A program made the position numbers and the translations under genes. The notes under the pieces were generated by a model that was not told where the DNA came from, ran no database searches, and saw nothing but the letters and a program-made list of their open reading frames with translations. Positions 1 through 7,579 of a stretch of 37,966 nt of DNA are shown here, in pieces. Source of the DNA: Bacteroidia bacterium (lineage in GTDB: Bacteria > Bacteroidota > Bacteroidia > Chitinophagales > Saprospiraceae). Each line of letters opens with the position of its first letter. The first letter of the stretch is position 1. The stretch is from NCBI GenBank assembly GCA_030430845.1, contig JAUIKE010000073.1, positions 1 to 37,966 of the forward strand, given 5' to 3'.

Positions 1-39
1 TCCAATTTTTTCTTTAATTGTCTGTATTATCATTTTTTT

Positions 40-94
40 GCTGTTTGGCTTTAAGCTTACGATTTTTATATTAAGCTGCCAAACAGCTTTTTTT
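40..94 (+). terminator. Intrinsic terminator of an upstream gene
   Basis: GCTGTTTGGC (40-49) pairs with GCCAAACAGC (78-87), with an inner AGCTTA/TAAGCT stem, followed by a run of seven T. It lies on + upstream of pbpC, so it probably ends the preceding + strand gene outside the window. In many bacteria pbpC follows an alpha-2-macroglobulin gene; that identity is a guess here. Confidence 0.7.
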
Positions 95-140
95 ATATTA
101 CGTTTTTTTATCTTGATGCCTATGCGCGGAGCGGCGAAAG

Positions 141-175
141 CTTTTAACCTCGGGTGACAACCCGAGGATTAAAAA
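141..175. repeat. REP-like hairpin
   Basis: CCTCGGG (148-154), loop TGACAA, CCCGAGG (161-167), with an outer TTTTAA/TTAAAA extension. The GGG-TGAC-CCC pattern resembles the hairpin at 10140-10155, suggesting a dispersed palindromic intergenic repeat. The rest of 1-277 holds no gene that I can support. Confidence 0.45.
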
Positions 176-277
176 AATGCTCCAAATAAAGCTGCAGAGC
201 AGCGACACTTATCTAACTGTGCGTAACTGCAATAATTTAATAACTTGTCAGCTTACAACCAACCGACAACCGACACC

Positions 278-2680
278 ATGTGGAAACGTATCAAACAATT
301 CGGTAAAAAATACTGGAAGCTCCTTAGTCTCTTCTGTCTGGCCGCTGTGTTGTGGTATACCTTCTGCCTACCCCGCCCCTTGTTTAAAGATCCGGTAGCT
401 GTGGTGATAGAAGACCGGCAGGGGCAATTGCTGGGTGCACGCATAGCTGAAGATGGGCAGTGGCGTTTCCCGGAGATCGACAGTGTACCAGAAAAATTTG
501 CACAGGCTCTGATACAGTTTGAGGATAAGCGGTTTTACTCTCATCCGGGAGTCGATGTTTTAAGTCTGAGCAGAGCGCTTTGGCAAAACATCCGCAGCGG
601 GTCCATTGAAAGTGGCGGAAGTACCCTCACTATGCAGGTGGTTCGCCTTTTTCGAAAAAGAAAAAAACGGACGATCGGAAACAAAATTATTGAGATCGTA
701 CTTGCTACCCGACTCGACCTCGGGGCAAGCAAAGAACGCATCTTGAACTTGTATGCTTCGCATGCCCCTTTTGGCGGCAATGTCGTTGGCCTGGAAGCAG
801 CCTCCTGGCGGTATTTCGGCAAATCCCCGCATACGCTTAGCTGGTCGGAGTCAGCCATGCTTGCAGTTTTGCCGAATGCACCGGCCCTCATTCATCCGGG
901 GCGCAACCGGGATGCCTTACGAAAGAAGCGGAACCGTTTGCTGCAAAAACTACATGAAAAAGATTTTCTGGATGAGATCAGTCTGGAACTGGCCCTCGAA
1001 GAGCCCATACCTCAGGCGCCCACGCCTTTGCCGCAGCTTGCGCCACATTTACTTGATCGGCTTCAAGCTTCGCAAGAGAAGGTAAAAAAAGCTCGAAAAG
1101 CCAAGATCAAGACCACCCTTGATATCCGACTTCAGGAGGTAGCCGATCGAATCCTGGAAAGACATCAGCAAGTACTGCGACATAACGGCATCCACAATGC
1201 GGCTGCCCTGATCCTGGATATAGAAAGCGGCCAGGCCCTGGCCTATATCGGCAATGTGAGCAGCGCCGGGCTTGAGCACGGCCAGTCGGTTGACATCATC
1301 TCCGCTCCGCGCAGTACCGGCAGCATCCTGAAGCCGTTCTTGTACAGCTTGATGCTGAGTGAGGGGCAAATACTCCCTCCTACCCTGGTGAAAGACATCC
1401 CGACGCTCATCAACGGCTACCAGCCTCAAAACTTTTACGAGGAATACGATGGTGCCGTCCCGGCCGACAAAGCTCTGACCCGCTCGTTAAATATTCCTTT
1501 TGTGCATTTGCTACAAGATTACGGGCTCGAAAAATTTCATTATGAGCTTCAGAAATTAGGCCTCCGTACCATTACCCAAAACCCCGATCATTATGGGCTT
1601 ACCTTGATCCTGGGTGGAGCAGAAGGTAGCCTGGAAGATATTACCGGAGTCTACGCCGGCATGGCCAGGGTATTGAAGCATTACAATAAGTCAGATGGGG
1701 AATATTTGCTGGATGATTTCAGAAAAATGGAATTACAGCTCAAAGAAAAGTCCAAGCAGCGAAAGGAAGACTGGCAGCAGGCAGCCAATCGCCTGGGAGC
1801 TGCAGCCATATGGCATACCTTTGAAGCGATGCAGTCACTCGAGCGCCCTGGTGAAGAAGGCCAGTGGGAGCAATTTAGTTCCAGTCGGCGCATTGCCTGG
1901 AAGACCGGCACCAGCTTTGGCTTTAGAGATGCCTGGGCGGTGGGGGTTGACACTAAATATGCGGTGGGCGTCTGGGTCGGCAATGCCGATGGAGAGGGAC
2001 GCCCGGGTTTAGTTGGGGTTCGAGCTGCGGCGCCTATATTATTCGAATTATTTGATCAACTTCCGGCGGGAAGGTGGTTTGAGCCGCCTTTTGACGATAT
2101 GGTACAAGTACCTGTCTGCCAAAAGTCGGGTTATCGAGCAAGTACCATCTGTCCTGCTGATAGCATATGGATACCCAGGGCCGGGCTGAAAAGCCCTCCT
2201 TGCCCATTCCATCATTTGATCCACCTTGATCCTACGGGAAAATACCGGGTGAATGCTGATTGCATGCTGCCTGCCAAAATGCTTAAAAAACCTTGGTTTG
2301 TGCTCCCCCCTATCGAAGCCAGCTTCTACCAGTATCGCGATCCGGGTTATCGATCGTTACCCCCCTGGATGCCGGGATGCGTGCCGGAGGTTACGGCAGA
2401 AAACAATTTGCAGATCATCTATCCGAAGCCAGATGCGCAGATATACATTCCGGTGGATCTGGATGGAAAAGCTTCCCGGCTCGTACTCAAAGCCGCTCAC
2501 CGCAACCCTGCGACGATCGTTTACTGGCATCTCGACCAGCAGTTGATCGGAAGCACCCAGCATTTTCACGAAATGGAGTTGTTACCAAAAGAAGGGCCGC
2601 ATCAGTTGACGTTGGTGGATGAGTATGGGGAGCGAAGTAGTGTTATTTTTGAAATAACCGACAAAAAAGGAGGCCGCTGA
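278..2680 (+). CDS. pbpC: Penicillin-binding protein 1C (bifunctional glycosyltransferase/transpeptidase)
   Basis: Class A PBP that polymerises and crosslinks peptidoglycan in the periplasm. The ATG at 278 is preferred over an in-frame TTG at 245: it gives an 800-residue protein beginning MWKRIKQFGKKYWK, a basic stretch followed directly by one membrane anchor (about residues 14-32). The transglycosylase domain shows EDKRFYSHPGVD (about 82-93) and GGSTLTMQ. The transpeptidase domain shows SILK (SxxK), SLN (SxN) and KTGTSFG (KTG). The C-terminal part after about residue 610 has the Cys-containing linker and beta-sandwich tail typical of PBP1C (BiPBP_C), which distinguishes it from PBP1A. Length fits the family. 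A strong terminator overlaps the stop codon. The upstream neighbour is not visible. Confidence 0.93.
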   Translation: MWKRIKQFGKKYWKLLSLFCLAAVLWYTFCLPRPLFKDPVAVVIEDRQGQLLGARIAEDGQWRFPEIDSVPEKFAQALIQFEDKRFYSHPGVDVLSLSRALWQNIRSGSIESGGSTLTMQVVRLFRKRKKRTIGNKIIEIVLATRLDLGASKERILNLYASHAPFGGNVVGLEAASWRYFGKSPHTLSWSESAMLAVLPNAPALIHPGRNRDALRKKRNRLLQKLHEKDFLDEISLELALEEPIPQAPTPLPQLAPHLLDRLQASQEKVKKARKAKIKTTLDIRLQEVADRILERHQQVLRHNGIHNAAALILDIESGQALAYIGNVSSAGLEHGQSVDIISAPRSTGSILKPFLYSLMLSEGQILPPTLVKDIPTLINGYQPQNFYEEYDGAVPADKALTRSLNIPFVHLLQDYGLEKFHYELQKLGLRTITQNPDHYGLTLILGGAEGSLEDITGVYAGMARVLKHYNKSDGEYLLDDFRKMELQLKEKSKQRKEDWQQAANRLGAAAIWHTFEAMQSLERPGEEGQWEQFSSSRRIAWKTGTSFGFRDAWAVGVDTKYAVGVWVGNADGEGRPGLVGVRAAAPILFELFDQLPAGRWFEPPFDDMVQVPVCQKSGYRASTICPADSIWIPRAGLKSPPCPFHHLIHLDPTGKYRVNADCMLPAKMLKKPWFVLPPIEASFYQYRDPGYRSLPPWMPGCVPEVTAENNLQIIYPKPDAQIYIPVDLDGKASRLVLKAAHRNPATIVYWHLDQQLIGSTQHFHEMELLPKEGPHQLTLVDEYGERSSVIFEITDKKGGR

Positions 2681-2700
2681 TACCAGCGGCCTCCTTTTTT
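2663..2700 (+). terminator. Terminator of pbpC
   Basis: A 17-bp perfect stem (2663-2679 with 2684-2700), core GGAGGCCGCTG/CAGCGGCCTCC, flanked by A6 and T6, so it can work on both strands. The pbpC stop codon (2678-2680) is inside the left arm. Confidence 0.9.
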
Positions 2701-2758
2701 GTTTCTTTTATTTTGTGGCTCACCTAAATATATATATCTTTACTTCATTTCTATGCAT

Positions 2759-2826
2759 AAAAAAGCTCCTACACCAGGGGGGGAGGCTTTCGGATGTAGG
2801 AGCGTTACACATACTATGAGAAAACT
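2759..2826 (-). ncRNA. Putative small RNA, array unit 1
   Basis: Read on the minus strand: a -7-like box TACTTTAG (2833-2840), six bases, the invariant 18-nt segment AGTTTTCTCATAGTATGT (2809-2826), a hairpin (GCTCCTACA at 2765-2773 with TGTAGGAGC at 2795-2803) and T6 (2759-2764). This is the layout of a short sRNA with an unstructured 5' seed and an intrinsic terminator. It is third in transcription order. The stem differs in sequence from units 2 and 3 but is kept. Expression is inferred. Confidence 0.55.
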
Positions 2827-3025
2827 ACAATGCTAAAGTATCCTTCTTTTTTCGGATAAAAAAGCACCATTTAGGAAGAGGGAAACTCACGGTATTAACA
2901 GGTAGCAATCAATTAGTGTATGGTTTTTTGAGCCGGTAAACGGTTCGATCTTGTATAGAAAGGATTACAATTGAAAGTTTAGAGGGTGCGTAAAAGGCCG
3001 CAATAGCAATGATAGGTCTTTAAAT

Positions 3026-3090
3026 AAAAAAGCCTACACCACAGAAGGGAATCTTGGTGTAGGGAAAATTAAACATACTATGAGAAAACT
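3026..3090 (-). ncRNA. Putative small RNA, array unit 2
   Basis: Minus strand: a perfect TAnnTTTG -7 box, TATCTTTG (3095-3102), four bases before the invariant 18-nt segment (3073-3090), then CCTACACC (3033-3040) pairing with GGTGTAGG (3056-3063), then T6. Compared with unit 3 the stem has a compensated A-T to G-C change. The unit is bracketed by an 11-bp inverted repeat, GAGGGTGCGTA (2982-2992) and its complement (3120-3130). Confidence 0.6.
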
Positions 3091-3195
3091 GATTCAAAGA
3101 TAATCAGATATTCTGGCCCTACGCACCCTCATTTAGGTTTCGGACAACTATTCGCAGAAAACGGTACAAATTCTTTAGAAAACGGAAAGGCAGGC

Positions 3196-3258
3196 AAAAA
3201 AAAGCCTGCACCGAGAGGGCTTGGTGCAGGGAAAAAACAAACATACTATGAGAAAACT
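3196..3258 (-). ncRNA. Putative small RNA, array unit 3
   Basis: Minus strand: -7-like TATCTTGG (3263-3270), four bases, the invariant 18-nt segment (3241-3258), CCTGCACC (3205-3212) pairing with GGTGCAGG (3223-3230), then T8. First in transcription order, just downstream of the kinase terminator. No convincing -33 box is seen for any of the three units. The stretches between the units (2836-3020, 3104-3195) hold no ORF that I can support. Confidence 0.55.
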
Positions 3259-3330
3259 CCTGCCAAGATAAGGAATAGAAATAAGATATAAAAAAATTTA
3301 TTATATATTTTTTACTAATAATCACTGTAA

Positions 3331-3378
3331 TCAAATAGAAAAAGGGAGTGGCTTTCGCCACTCCCTTTTTCTATTTGA
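3331..3378 (-). terminator. Terminator of the LytS-type kinase gene
   Basis: A 22-bp perfect stem (3331-3352 with 3357-3378) and a TTTC loop; the centre is GGGAGTGGC/GCCACTCCC with flanking A5/T5. It contains the kinase stop codon (3371-3373). It works in either direction and so also insulates the sRNA array. Confidence 0.85.
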
Positions 3379-5287
3379 TTTTCACATTCACCACGGGGAT
3401 CTGCACCTCCACTCTTGTCCCAAGAGCATTGCCGGCCTCATCCTTCAGGTCGATGGTATTGACAAAAACCTGGTTTTCTTTGGAGTCGTTTAGCAATTTC
3501 AGGCGAGTTTCTGTGATGAAGGTTCCTCGGGAGCGATGATTTTGATAGCGGATATCTTTCTCATTTCGTTCGCGGGCTTTATCTCGGCCGATGCCATTAT
3601 CTTCGATGACACAAAGGATCGTATCGTCGTCAATAAGAGTAAAGTCTATTTTTACAAAGCCGTCATTGATGCTGCGCAAGCCGTGTTCGATGGCATTTTC
3701 TACATAAGGTTGGATGATCATAGTGGGTACGCAGAGCAAGTCTTCCTCTATTTCGTCATCGATGGAAATTTGGTAAGAGAACTTATCTTCAAAGCGAAGT
3801 TTTTCGTTAATAGAGAGGTATTCCTCCACGAATTCAATCTCTTTTTCCAGTTCGATGCTGTCCAATTCGGAGAGTTCCAGGCTTCGGCGCATCAGGTGTG
3901 CGAACTTAGCCAGGTATTTGGTGGCTTTTTCCTTTTCATTGGAGCCCACGTAGTCCTGAATGGCATTTAGAGCGTTGTACATGAAGTGTGGGTTCATCTG
4001 GGCGCGTAAGGCCTTTAGTTGAAGCTGATTGGCCTGTAGGCGAAGCAATTCGGCCTCCCGTTGCTTTTTCTCGGCGTCATATTTTACCTCGAGTTCCCGC
4101 TGTCGACGATTCTCCACCTCATCCAGGTGCATTTCCGAATATTTATCGTAAAGGATCTGATAGTTATAGGCTCCTTCAAAGTCTTTTCGATCAGCATATA
4201 AGTTGGCGATAAACTTGGAAATTTCGGATAGCTGGCGATAATCGTTGCCGTCCTTTGCATAATCGTAGGCCTCTATAAGGTGGTAGACTGCCTTATCCTG
4301 GTCGTTGATCTCATTGTATAAGCGGCCTCTCCAAAATTCAATGTTAGAGTAGTTTGCAAAGTTATCTTCCGGACGTTCATCGAACAAGGATTCGGCCCTG
4401 TCAAACAATTCGAGGGCATCCTCATACATTTTCTTTTCGAAATAACAGAACCCCAGGTTGGCGTAGGCATTGGCACGAGCCAGCTGACTGATGTCATCCG
4501 TGATCTCGATGGCTTTCAGGAAATGTTCTTCGGCGCTGGAGTTGTCGTTGAGCGCCATGTATCCTTTTCCCACATTCAGGTAGTGCCAGGACAGGCGTCC
4601 GCGCAGGCCATAATTTTCTGACATTTCTACGGCTCGGAGGTAGGCCTTTACACTTTTCTCGTGATCGTCATTTTGCTCATAAATCGCCCCCAGACCACTA
4701 TGGATGATAGTCAGGAAGTAATAATCCTTCAAGCTCAGTGGATCGAAGCCGCTGGTCATGGTCTTTTCTGCCTCTAAAAAAAGCTTGACGGCCTGAGAAA
4801 AGTCTTTTATGTGCAATTTGAGATAGCCTTCACGGCAGATGGCTCTTGCCTCCAGGCGGTTATCCGGAAAGCTTTTCAGCAGTTCATTAGCCTTATCGAT
4901 CAAAGCCCCGGCTTTTTCGCGATCGTGGAGGTTGAGGCTGGTACCGGAATAATCGATGCATACGTCTATCAGGTGCTGCGCTTCTCCCTGTTCTTCCAGG
5001 ATGGTGAAGGCTTTTTCAAAAAACTGTTCGGCCTCCCGGTAATTATACATTTGATTCTCGAATAGGGCCCGGTTCCAATAGAAATGAAGGCGAGACTCGG
5101 TAAAATTTATGGATTGGAGGATGGCTTCCTGTTCTTCAAGAAGTGATTTGCACCGGATGACATTGGTAAAGATATAGTGATCGACCAGTTTATCGATTAG
5201 GACGAGTCTGTTTTTGGCATCTCGAAAATCTTCCAGTTGATTTTCAAGTTGCTGGACATACTGAAAGCGGTTAACCGGGCCGAACAT
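3371..5287 (-). CDS. Soluble TPR-containing LytS-family sensor histidine kinase
   Basis: Sensor kinase expected to phosphorylate the LytTR regulator encoded upstream at 5829-6593. Residues about 10-380 are tandem TPR-like helical pairs (for example ALELFDRAESLF, AYANLGFCYFEKKMYEDAL). A basic coiled coil (about 390-430) leads to the His_kinase motif QMNPHFMYNALNAIQDYV, with the phospho-acceptor His near residue 435. The ATPase domain has the N-box QPYVENAIEHG (about 528) and DNGIG (about 566). I see no signal peptide and no membrane segment, so it is probably cytoplasmic, unlike many TPR-LytS kinases that carry a transmembrane helix. A 48-residue GG-leader peptide gene lies 93 bp upstream, with a 16-bp hairpin between them. 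The ligand is unknown; TPR domains commonly bind peptides. Confidence 0.9.
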   Translation of the reverse strand: MFGPVNRFQYVQQLENQLEDFRDAKNRLVLIDKLVDHYIFTNVIRCKSLLEEQEAILQSINFTESRLHFYWNRALFENQMYNYREAEQFFEKAFTILEEQGEAQHLIDVCIDYSGTSLNLHDREKAGALIDKANELLKSFPDNRLEARAICREGYLKLHIKDFSQAVKLFLEAEKTMTSGFDPLSLKDYYFLTIIHSGLGAIYEQNDDHEKSVKAYLRAVEMSENYGLRGRLSWHYLNVGKGYMALNDNSSAEEHFLKAIEITDDISQLARANAYANLGFCYFEKKMYEDALELFDRAESLFDERPEDNFANYSNIEFWRGRLYNEINDQDKAVYHLIEAYDYAKDGNDYRQLSEISKFIANLYADRKDFEGAYNYQILYDKYSEMHLDEVENRRQRELEVKYDAEKKQREAELLRLQANQLQLKALRAQMNPHFMYNALNAIQDYVGSNEKEKATKYLAKFAHLMRRSLELSELDSIELEKEIEFVEEYLSINEKLRFEDKFSYQISIDDEIEEDLLCVPTMIIQPYVENAIEHGLRSINDGFVKIDFTLIDDDTILCVIEDNGIGRDKARERNEKDIRYQNHRSRGTFITETRLKLLNDSKENQVFVNTIDLKDEAGNALGTRVEVQIPVVNVKIK

Positions 5288-5309
5288 AGAGATTGTTTTC
5301 TTTAAATAC

Positions 5310-5347
5310 TAAAGGACTATATTTCGAAAGTGAAATATAGTCCTTTA
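5310..5347 (-). terminator. 16-bp hairpin between peptide and kinase genes (terminator or attenuator)
   Basis: TAAAGGACTATATTTC (5310-5325) pairs perfectly with 5332-5347 around a six-base loop. Neither side has a long T run. It sits between the peptide stop (5381) and the kinase start (5287), so partial termination or mRNA processing that lowers kinase relative to peptide is plausible. Confidence 0.55.
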
Positions 5348-5380
5348 TCATCTTCTATTCAAAAAGATCTTATATGAATA

Positions 5381-5527
5381 TTATTGAGGGGTGAAATTAC
5401 CGCATCCGTTACTGCCTCGTTTATTTCTTTTTTTTCCACCTACAATTTTTTTCATTTCAACCTTGCCTAAGGTTTTAAGATCTTTGCTTTTTTCTAAATC
5501 TTTAAGGTTCTTTTTATTTTTTCCCAT
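5381..5527 (-). CDS. Double-glycine leader peptide (putative pheromone or RiPP/bacteriocin-type precursor)
   Basis: A 48-residue ORF, ATG at 5525-5527, TAA at 5381-5383. The charged leader ends in the segment LGKVEMKKIVGG (residues 20-31), the pattern of Bacteroidota GG-leader precursors (LSKxEMKKIxGG) that are cleaved after GG by C39-peptidase ABC exporters. Predicted mature peptide: KKRNKRGSNGCGNFTPQ, 17 residues, strongly basic at its start, one cysteine. It has a possible -7 box TAATTTTG about 80 bp upstream. No exporter or modifying enzyme is in the window. It lies between a LytTR regulator and a LytS-type kinase, the regulator classes used in Gram-positive peptide quorum sensing, so a signal role is the first hypothesis; an antimicrobial role is the alternative. 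Whether it is secreted is inference. Confidence 0.75.
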   Translation of the reverse strand: MGKNKKNLKDLEKSKDLKTLGKVEMKKIVGGKKRNKRGSNGCGNFTPQ

Positions 5528-5607
5528 AGTATCTGATTTTTGAGTTCTGTATGAGCACGGGATATGAGATTACGCAAATATCTTTAGCCAAAATTTTCTT
5601 AAAAGTA

Positions 5608-5615
5608 CAAAATTA
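5608..5615 (-). promoter_or_regulatory. Putative -7 box of the peptide gene
   Basis: TAATTTTG on the minus strand matches the Bacteroidota TAnnTTTG consensus. It lies about 80 bp upstream of the peptide ATG. No good -33 TTG at 19-21 bp spacing was found, so the call is tentative. The 5528-5828 interval otherwise holds only a possible ORF remnant on + (5702-5812). Confidence 0.4.
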
Positions 5616-5828
5616 TTCGATTTTTATCTTATATGTTGAGTAATTCAAATACATTTTTATTGTTCCCATAAAAGAGAATTTAATAAGTCAGATATCAATT
5701 ATTGGGAGGAAACGCTTGTGATTCTCCGGCTATTGATAAATTTCTTAATCAACGGGGCGACGAAATGCATGTTACTCTGGTGCAGCCTTTTGACTGCCGG
5801 GTAGAAATGTAGTTAGCGGTAGTGAGGC

Positions 5829-6593
5829 CTATAAGCCCTCCTGTAATCTGCGGATTTCTTCCATAAAAGCTGGACGGCGCCTTCTGGAAACTTCGATCCG
5901 TTTTTCATCATCCATAATGAGATAACCTCCATCGCCTTTGACGAACTTTCTCATGTAGTTGAGGTTGATCACATGACGTTTATGGACTCTGTAGAAATTA
6001 TAGGGGCCGAGCATATCTTCAAATGACTTAATGGTTTTGGAGGCGGTAATCCGTTCTCCGTCACTCATAAAGATATGGGTGTAATTGTCCTCTGCCTCAA
6101 AGCGCACGATATTTTGAATATCGATGAAGTAGATACCATCCAAAGCAGAAATACTCATTTTGCGAAAAGCGTTTGGATTATTATGATAAACATTATTAAA
6201 GATCTCCAAACGTTTATTAATGTATCTGCTTTTTTTATTTTTAACTCTTTTAACGGCTTCCACCAATTTATCGGGATCGATTGGTTTGGTGATGTAGCCG
6301 ATGGAGCTATATTCGCAGGCCTTGATCGCGTACTCTTCGTAGGCGGTCACGAAAATAATTTCAAAGTCAAGTGGATTTATTATATTGAGCAATTGAAAGA
6401 CTAAACCATCCGGAAGACTGATATCCAGAAAAGCCAGATCGGGACCTTCATCCAAAGAGCCAAACATTTTGGAGGCTTCCTGAATGCTACCGGCTGTACC
6501 AACAATCTCAACGTCTTCACAATTCTGGGCCAGTAAATTTTTCAAATTATTTAGTCCCCTCGTTTCATCTTCTACAATTACTGCTCTAGTCAC
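5829..6593 (-). CDS. LytTR-family response regulator
   Basis: 254 residues. The receiver domain (about 1-120) has acidic residues at VEDE (7-10), the phospho-acceptor Asp57 in FLDISLPDG, a Thr in FVTAY and the Lys in TKPID. The LytTR DNA-binding domain (about 145-250) has the family signature FYRVHKRHVINLNYM and a final RRPAFMEEIRR helix. It probably activates transcription by binding direct repeats near target promoters. It is the likely partner of the TPR-LytS kinase on the same strand, and the peptide gene lies between the two. It is divergent from the K+ channel gene with about 100 bp of shared upstream DNA. Its target genes are not evident; the peptide gene is an obvious candidate. Confidence 0.93.
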   Translation of the reverse strand: MTRAVIVEDETRGLNNLKNLLAQNCEDVEIVGTAGSIQEASKMFGSLDEGPDLAFLDISLPDGLVFQLLNIINPLDFEIIFVTAYEEYAIKACEYSSIGYITKPIDPDKLVEAVKRVKNKKSRYINKRLEIFNNVYHNNPNAFRKMSISALDGIYFIDIQNIVRFEAEDNYTHIFMSDGERITASKTIKSFEDMLGPYNFYRVHKRHVINLNYMRKFVKGDGGYLIMDDEKRIEVSRRRRPAFMEEIRRLQEGL

Positions 6594-6696
6594 TTGTTTA
6601 CTTTTAATTTACGCGAATATACATTAAATGATTCAAAATACGACAGGAAAAAAGTAGATTTTTTTTATTTTTCGACACAACAAAATAAATATTCCA

Positions 6697-7539
6697 ATGC
6701 CCAAACAGGAGATTAAGCGCAACCCTGTAAAAGAAAAAATTCATGAAATAATATTTGAGGCGGATACCTTTTACGGTAAGCTATTTGATGTTAGCCTGCT
6801 TATCGTCATCGTGGCCAGTATCCTGGTCGTGATGCTGGAAAGCGTAGAATCCTTGAGAAACCAATATCTCCCTATTTTTCAAGCACTTGAGTGGACTTTC
6901 ACCGTAATCTTCACTATAGAATACCTGCTCCGTTTATACTGTGTATACCGTCCTTGGAAATATGCTTCCAGTTTTTACGGCATAGTCGATCTTTTGGCCA
7001 TTTTACCTACTTATCTGGCCTTACTCATTAGCGGAACTCAATATTTTATCATTATACGGGGCTTAAGACTTTTAAGGATCTTTAGGATCTTTAAACTGGG
7101 GCATTTTATGGTGGAAGGCCGGGTCCTGACGGCCGCCGTCAATGCCAGCAAGGCCAAAATTACTGTTTTTCTCATTTTCATAATGCTCATGATAACCATT
7201 ATCGGGGCCCTGATGTACCTGATTGAAGGAGGTCAAAACCCCAGTTTTTCCAGTATTCCCCGATCTATGTATTGGGCCGTAGTAACCCTCACAACGGTTG
7301 GATATGGCGACATCACCCCTCAAACTAATTTGGGGCAATTCTTATCGGCGGTGGTGATGATCCTGGGATATGCAGTATTGGCTGTACCAACCGGCATTGT
7401 TTCTGCCGAGATCATCAATAGTGATGCCGTTCGAAAAAAGGCAGAAAATACAGAATGTTGTCGCTTTTGCGGGCGGGAAGGACATGATAGTGACGCCATT
7501 TACTGTAAGTATTGTGGAGAAGCCCTTAATCCGGAATAA
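6697..7539 (+). CDS. Voltage-gated-type potassium channel with C-terminal zinc ribbon
   Basis: 280 residues. Six membrane segments: S1-S3 (about 30-120), an S4-like helix with spaced arginines (GLRLLRIFRIFK), S5 (about 150-170), a pore loop with the K+ filter TTVGYGD (about 200-206) and S6. After the last helix the protein ends in a short zinc ribbon with two Cys pairs, CCRFCGRE and CKYCGEALN, as in prokaryotic zinc-ribbon tails. It is expected to conduct K+ across the inner membrane. It stands alone on +, divergent from the response regulator, and ends at a bidirectional terminator. The ribbon is the unusual part; its role is unknown. Confidence 0.92.
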   Translation: MPKQEIKRNPVKEKIHEIIFEADTFYGKLFDVSLLIVIVASILVVMLESVESLRNQYLPIFQALEWTFTVIFTIEYLLRLYCVYRPWKYASSFYGIVDLLAILPTYLALLISGTQYFIIIRGLRLLRIFRIFKLGHFMVEGRVLTAAVNASKAKITVFLIFIMLMITIIGALMYLIEGGQNPSFSSIPRSMYWAVVTLTTVGYGDITPQTNLGQFLSAVVMILGYAVLAVPTGIVSAEIINSDAVRKKAENTECCRFCGREGHDSDAIYCKYCGEALNPE

Positions 7540-7574
7540 GAAGTTTTTTTGCCGATCGGCAAAAAAACTTCTTA
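7537..7574. terminator. Bidirectional terminator
   Basis: 19-bp near-continuous stem (7537-7555 with 7556-7574) centred on GCCGATCGGC and flanked by T7 and A7. It separates the convergent channel and DoxX-like genes and contains the channel stop codon. Confidence 0.85.
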
Positions 7575-7579
7575 ACTTC

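Noticed and set aside
245..277. TTG start that would extend pbpC by 11 residues
   Set aside because: The ATG at 278 gives a normal basic N-terminus followed by the membrane anchor.
2712..2742. Promoter-like TTTG-N19-TATCTTTA on + just before the sRNA array
   Set aside because: Spacing and boxes fit the Bacteroidota consensus, but the array units read better as minus-strand genes and no + strand gene lies downstream. Kept only as a possible alternative.
2941..2975. tRNA-like T-arm string GGTTCGATC
   Set aside because: No acceptor, D-arm or anticodon arm fits around it; it is part of a small imperfect hairpin.
2815..3270. Three tiny + strand ORFs ATG-AGA-AAA-CTN (MRKLQC, MRKLIQR, MRKLLPR), each ending in TAA
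   Set aside because: They arise because the invariant 18-nt segment contains ATGAGAAAACT; conservation stops at the third base of the fourth codon, so the CTA/CTG/CTC differences are the edge of the conserved block and not evidence of coding. T runs and -7 boxes favour the minus strand.
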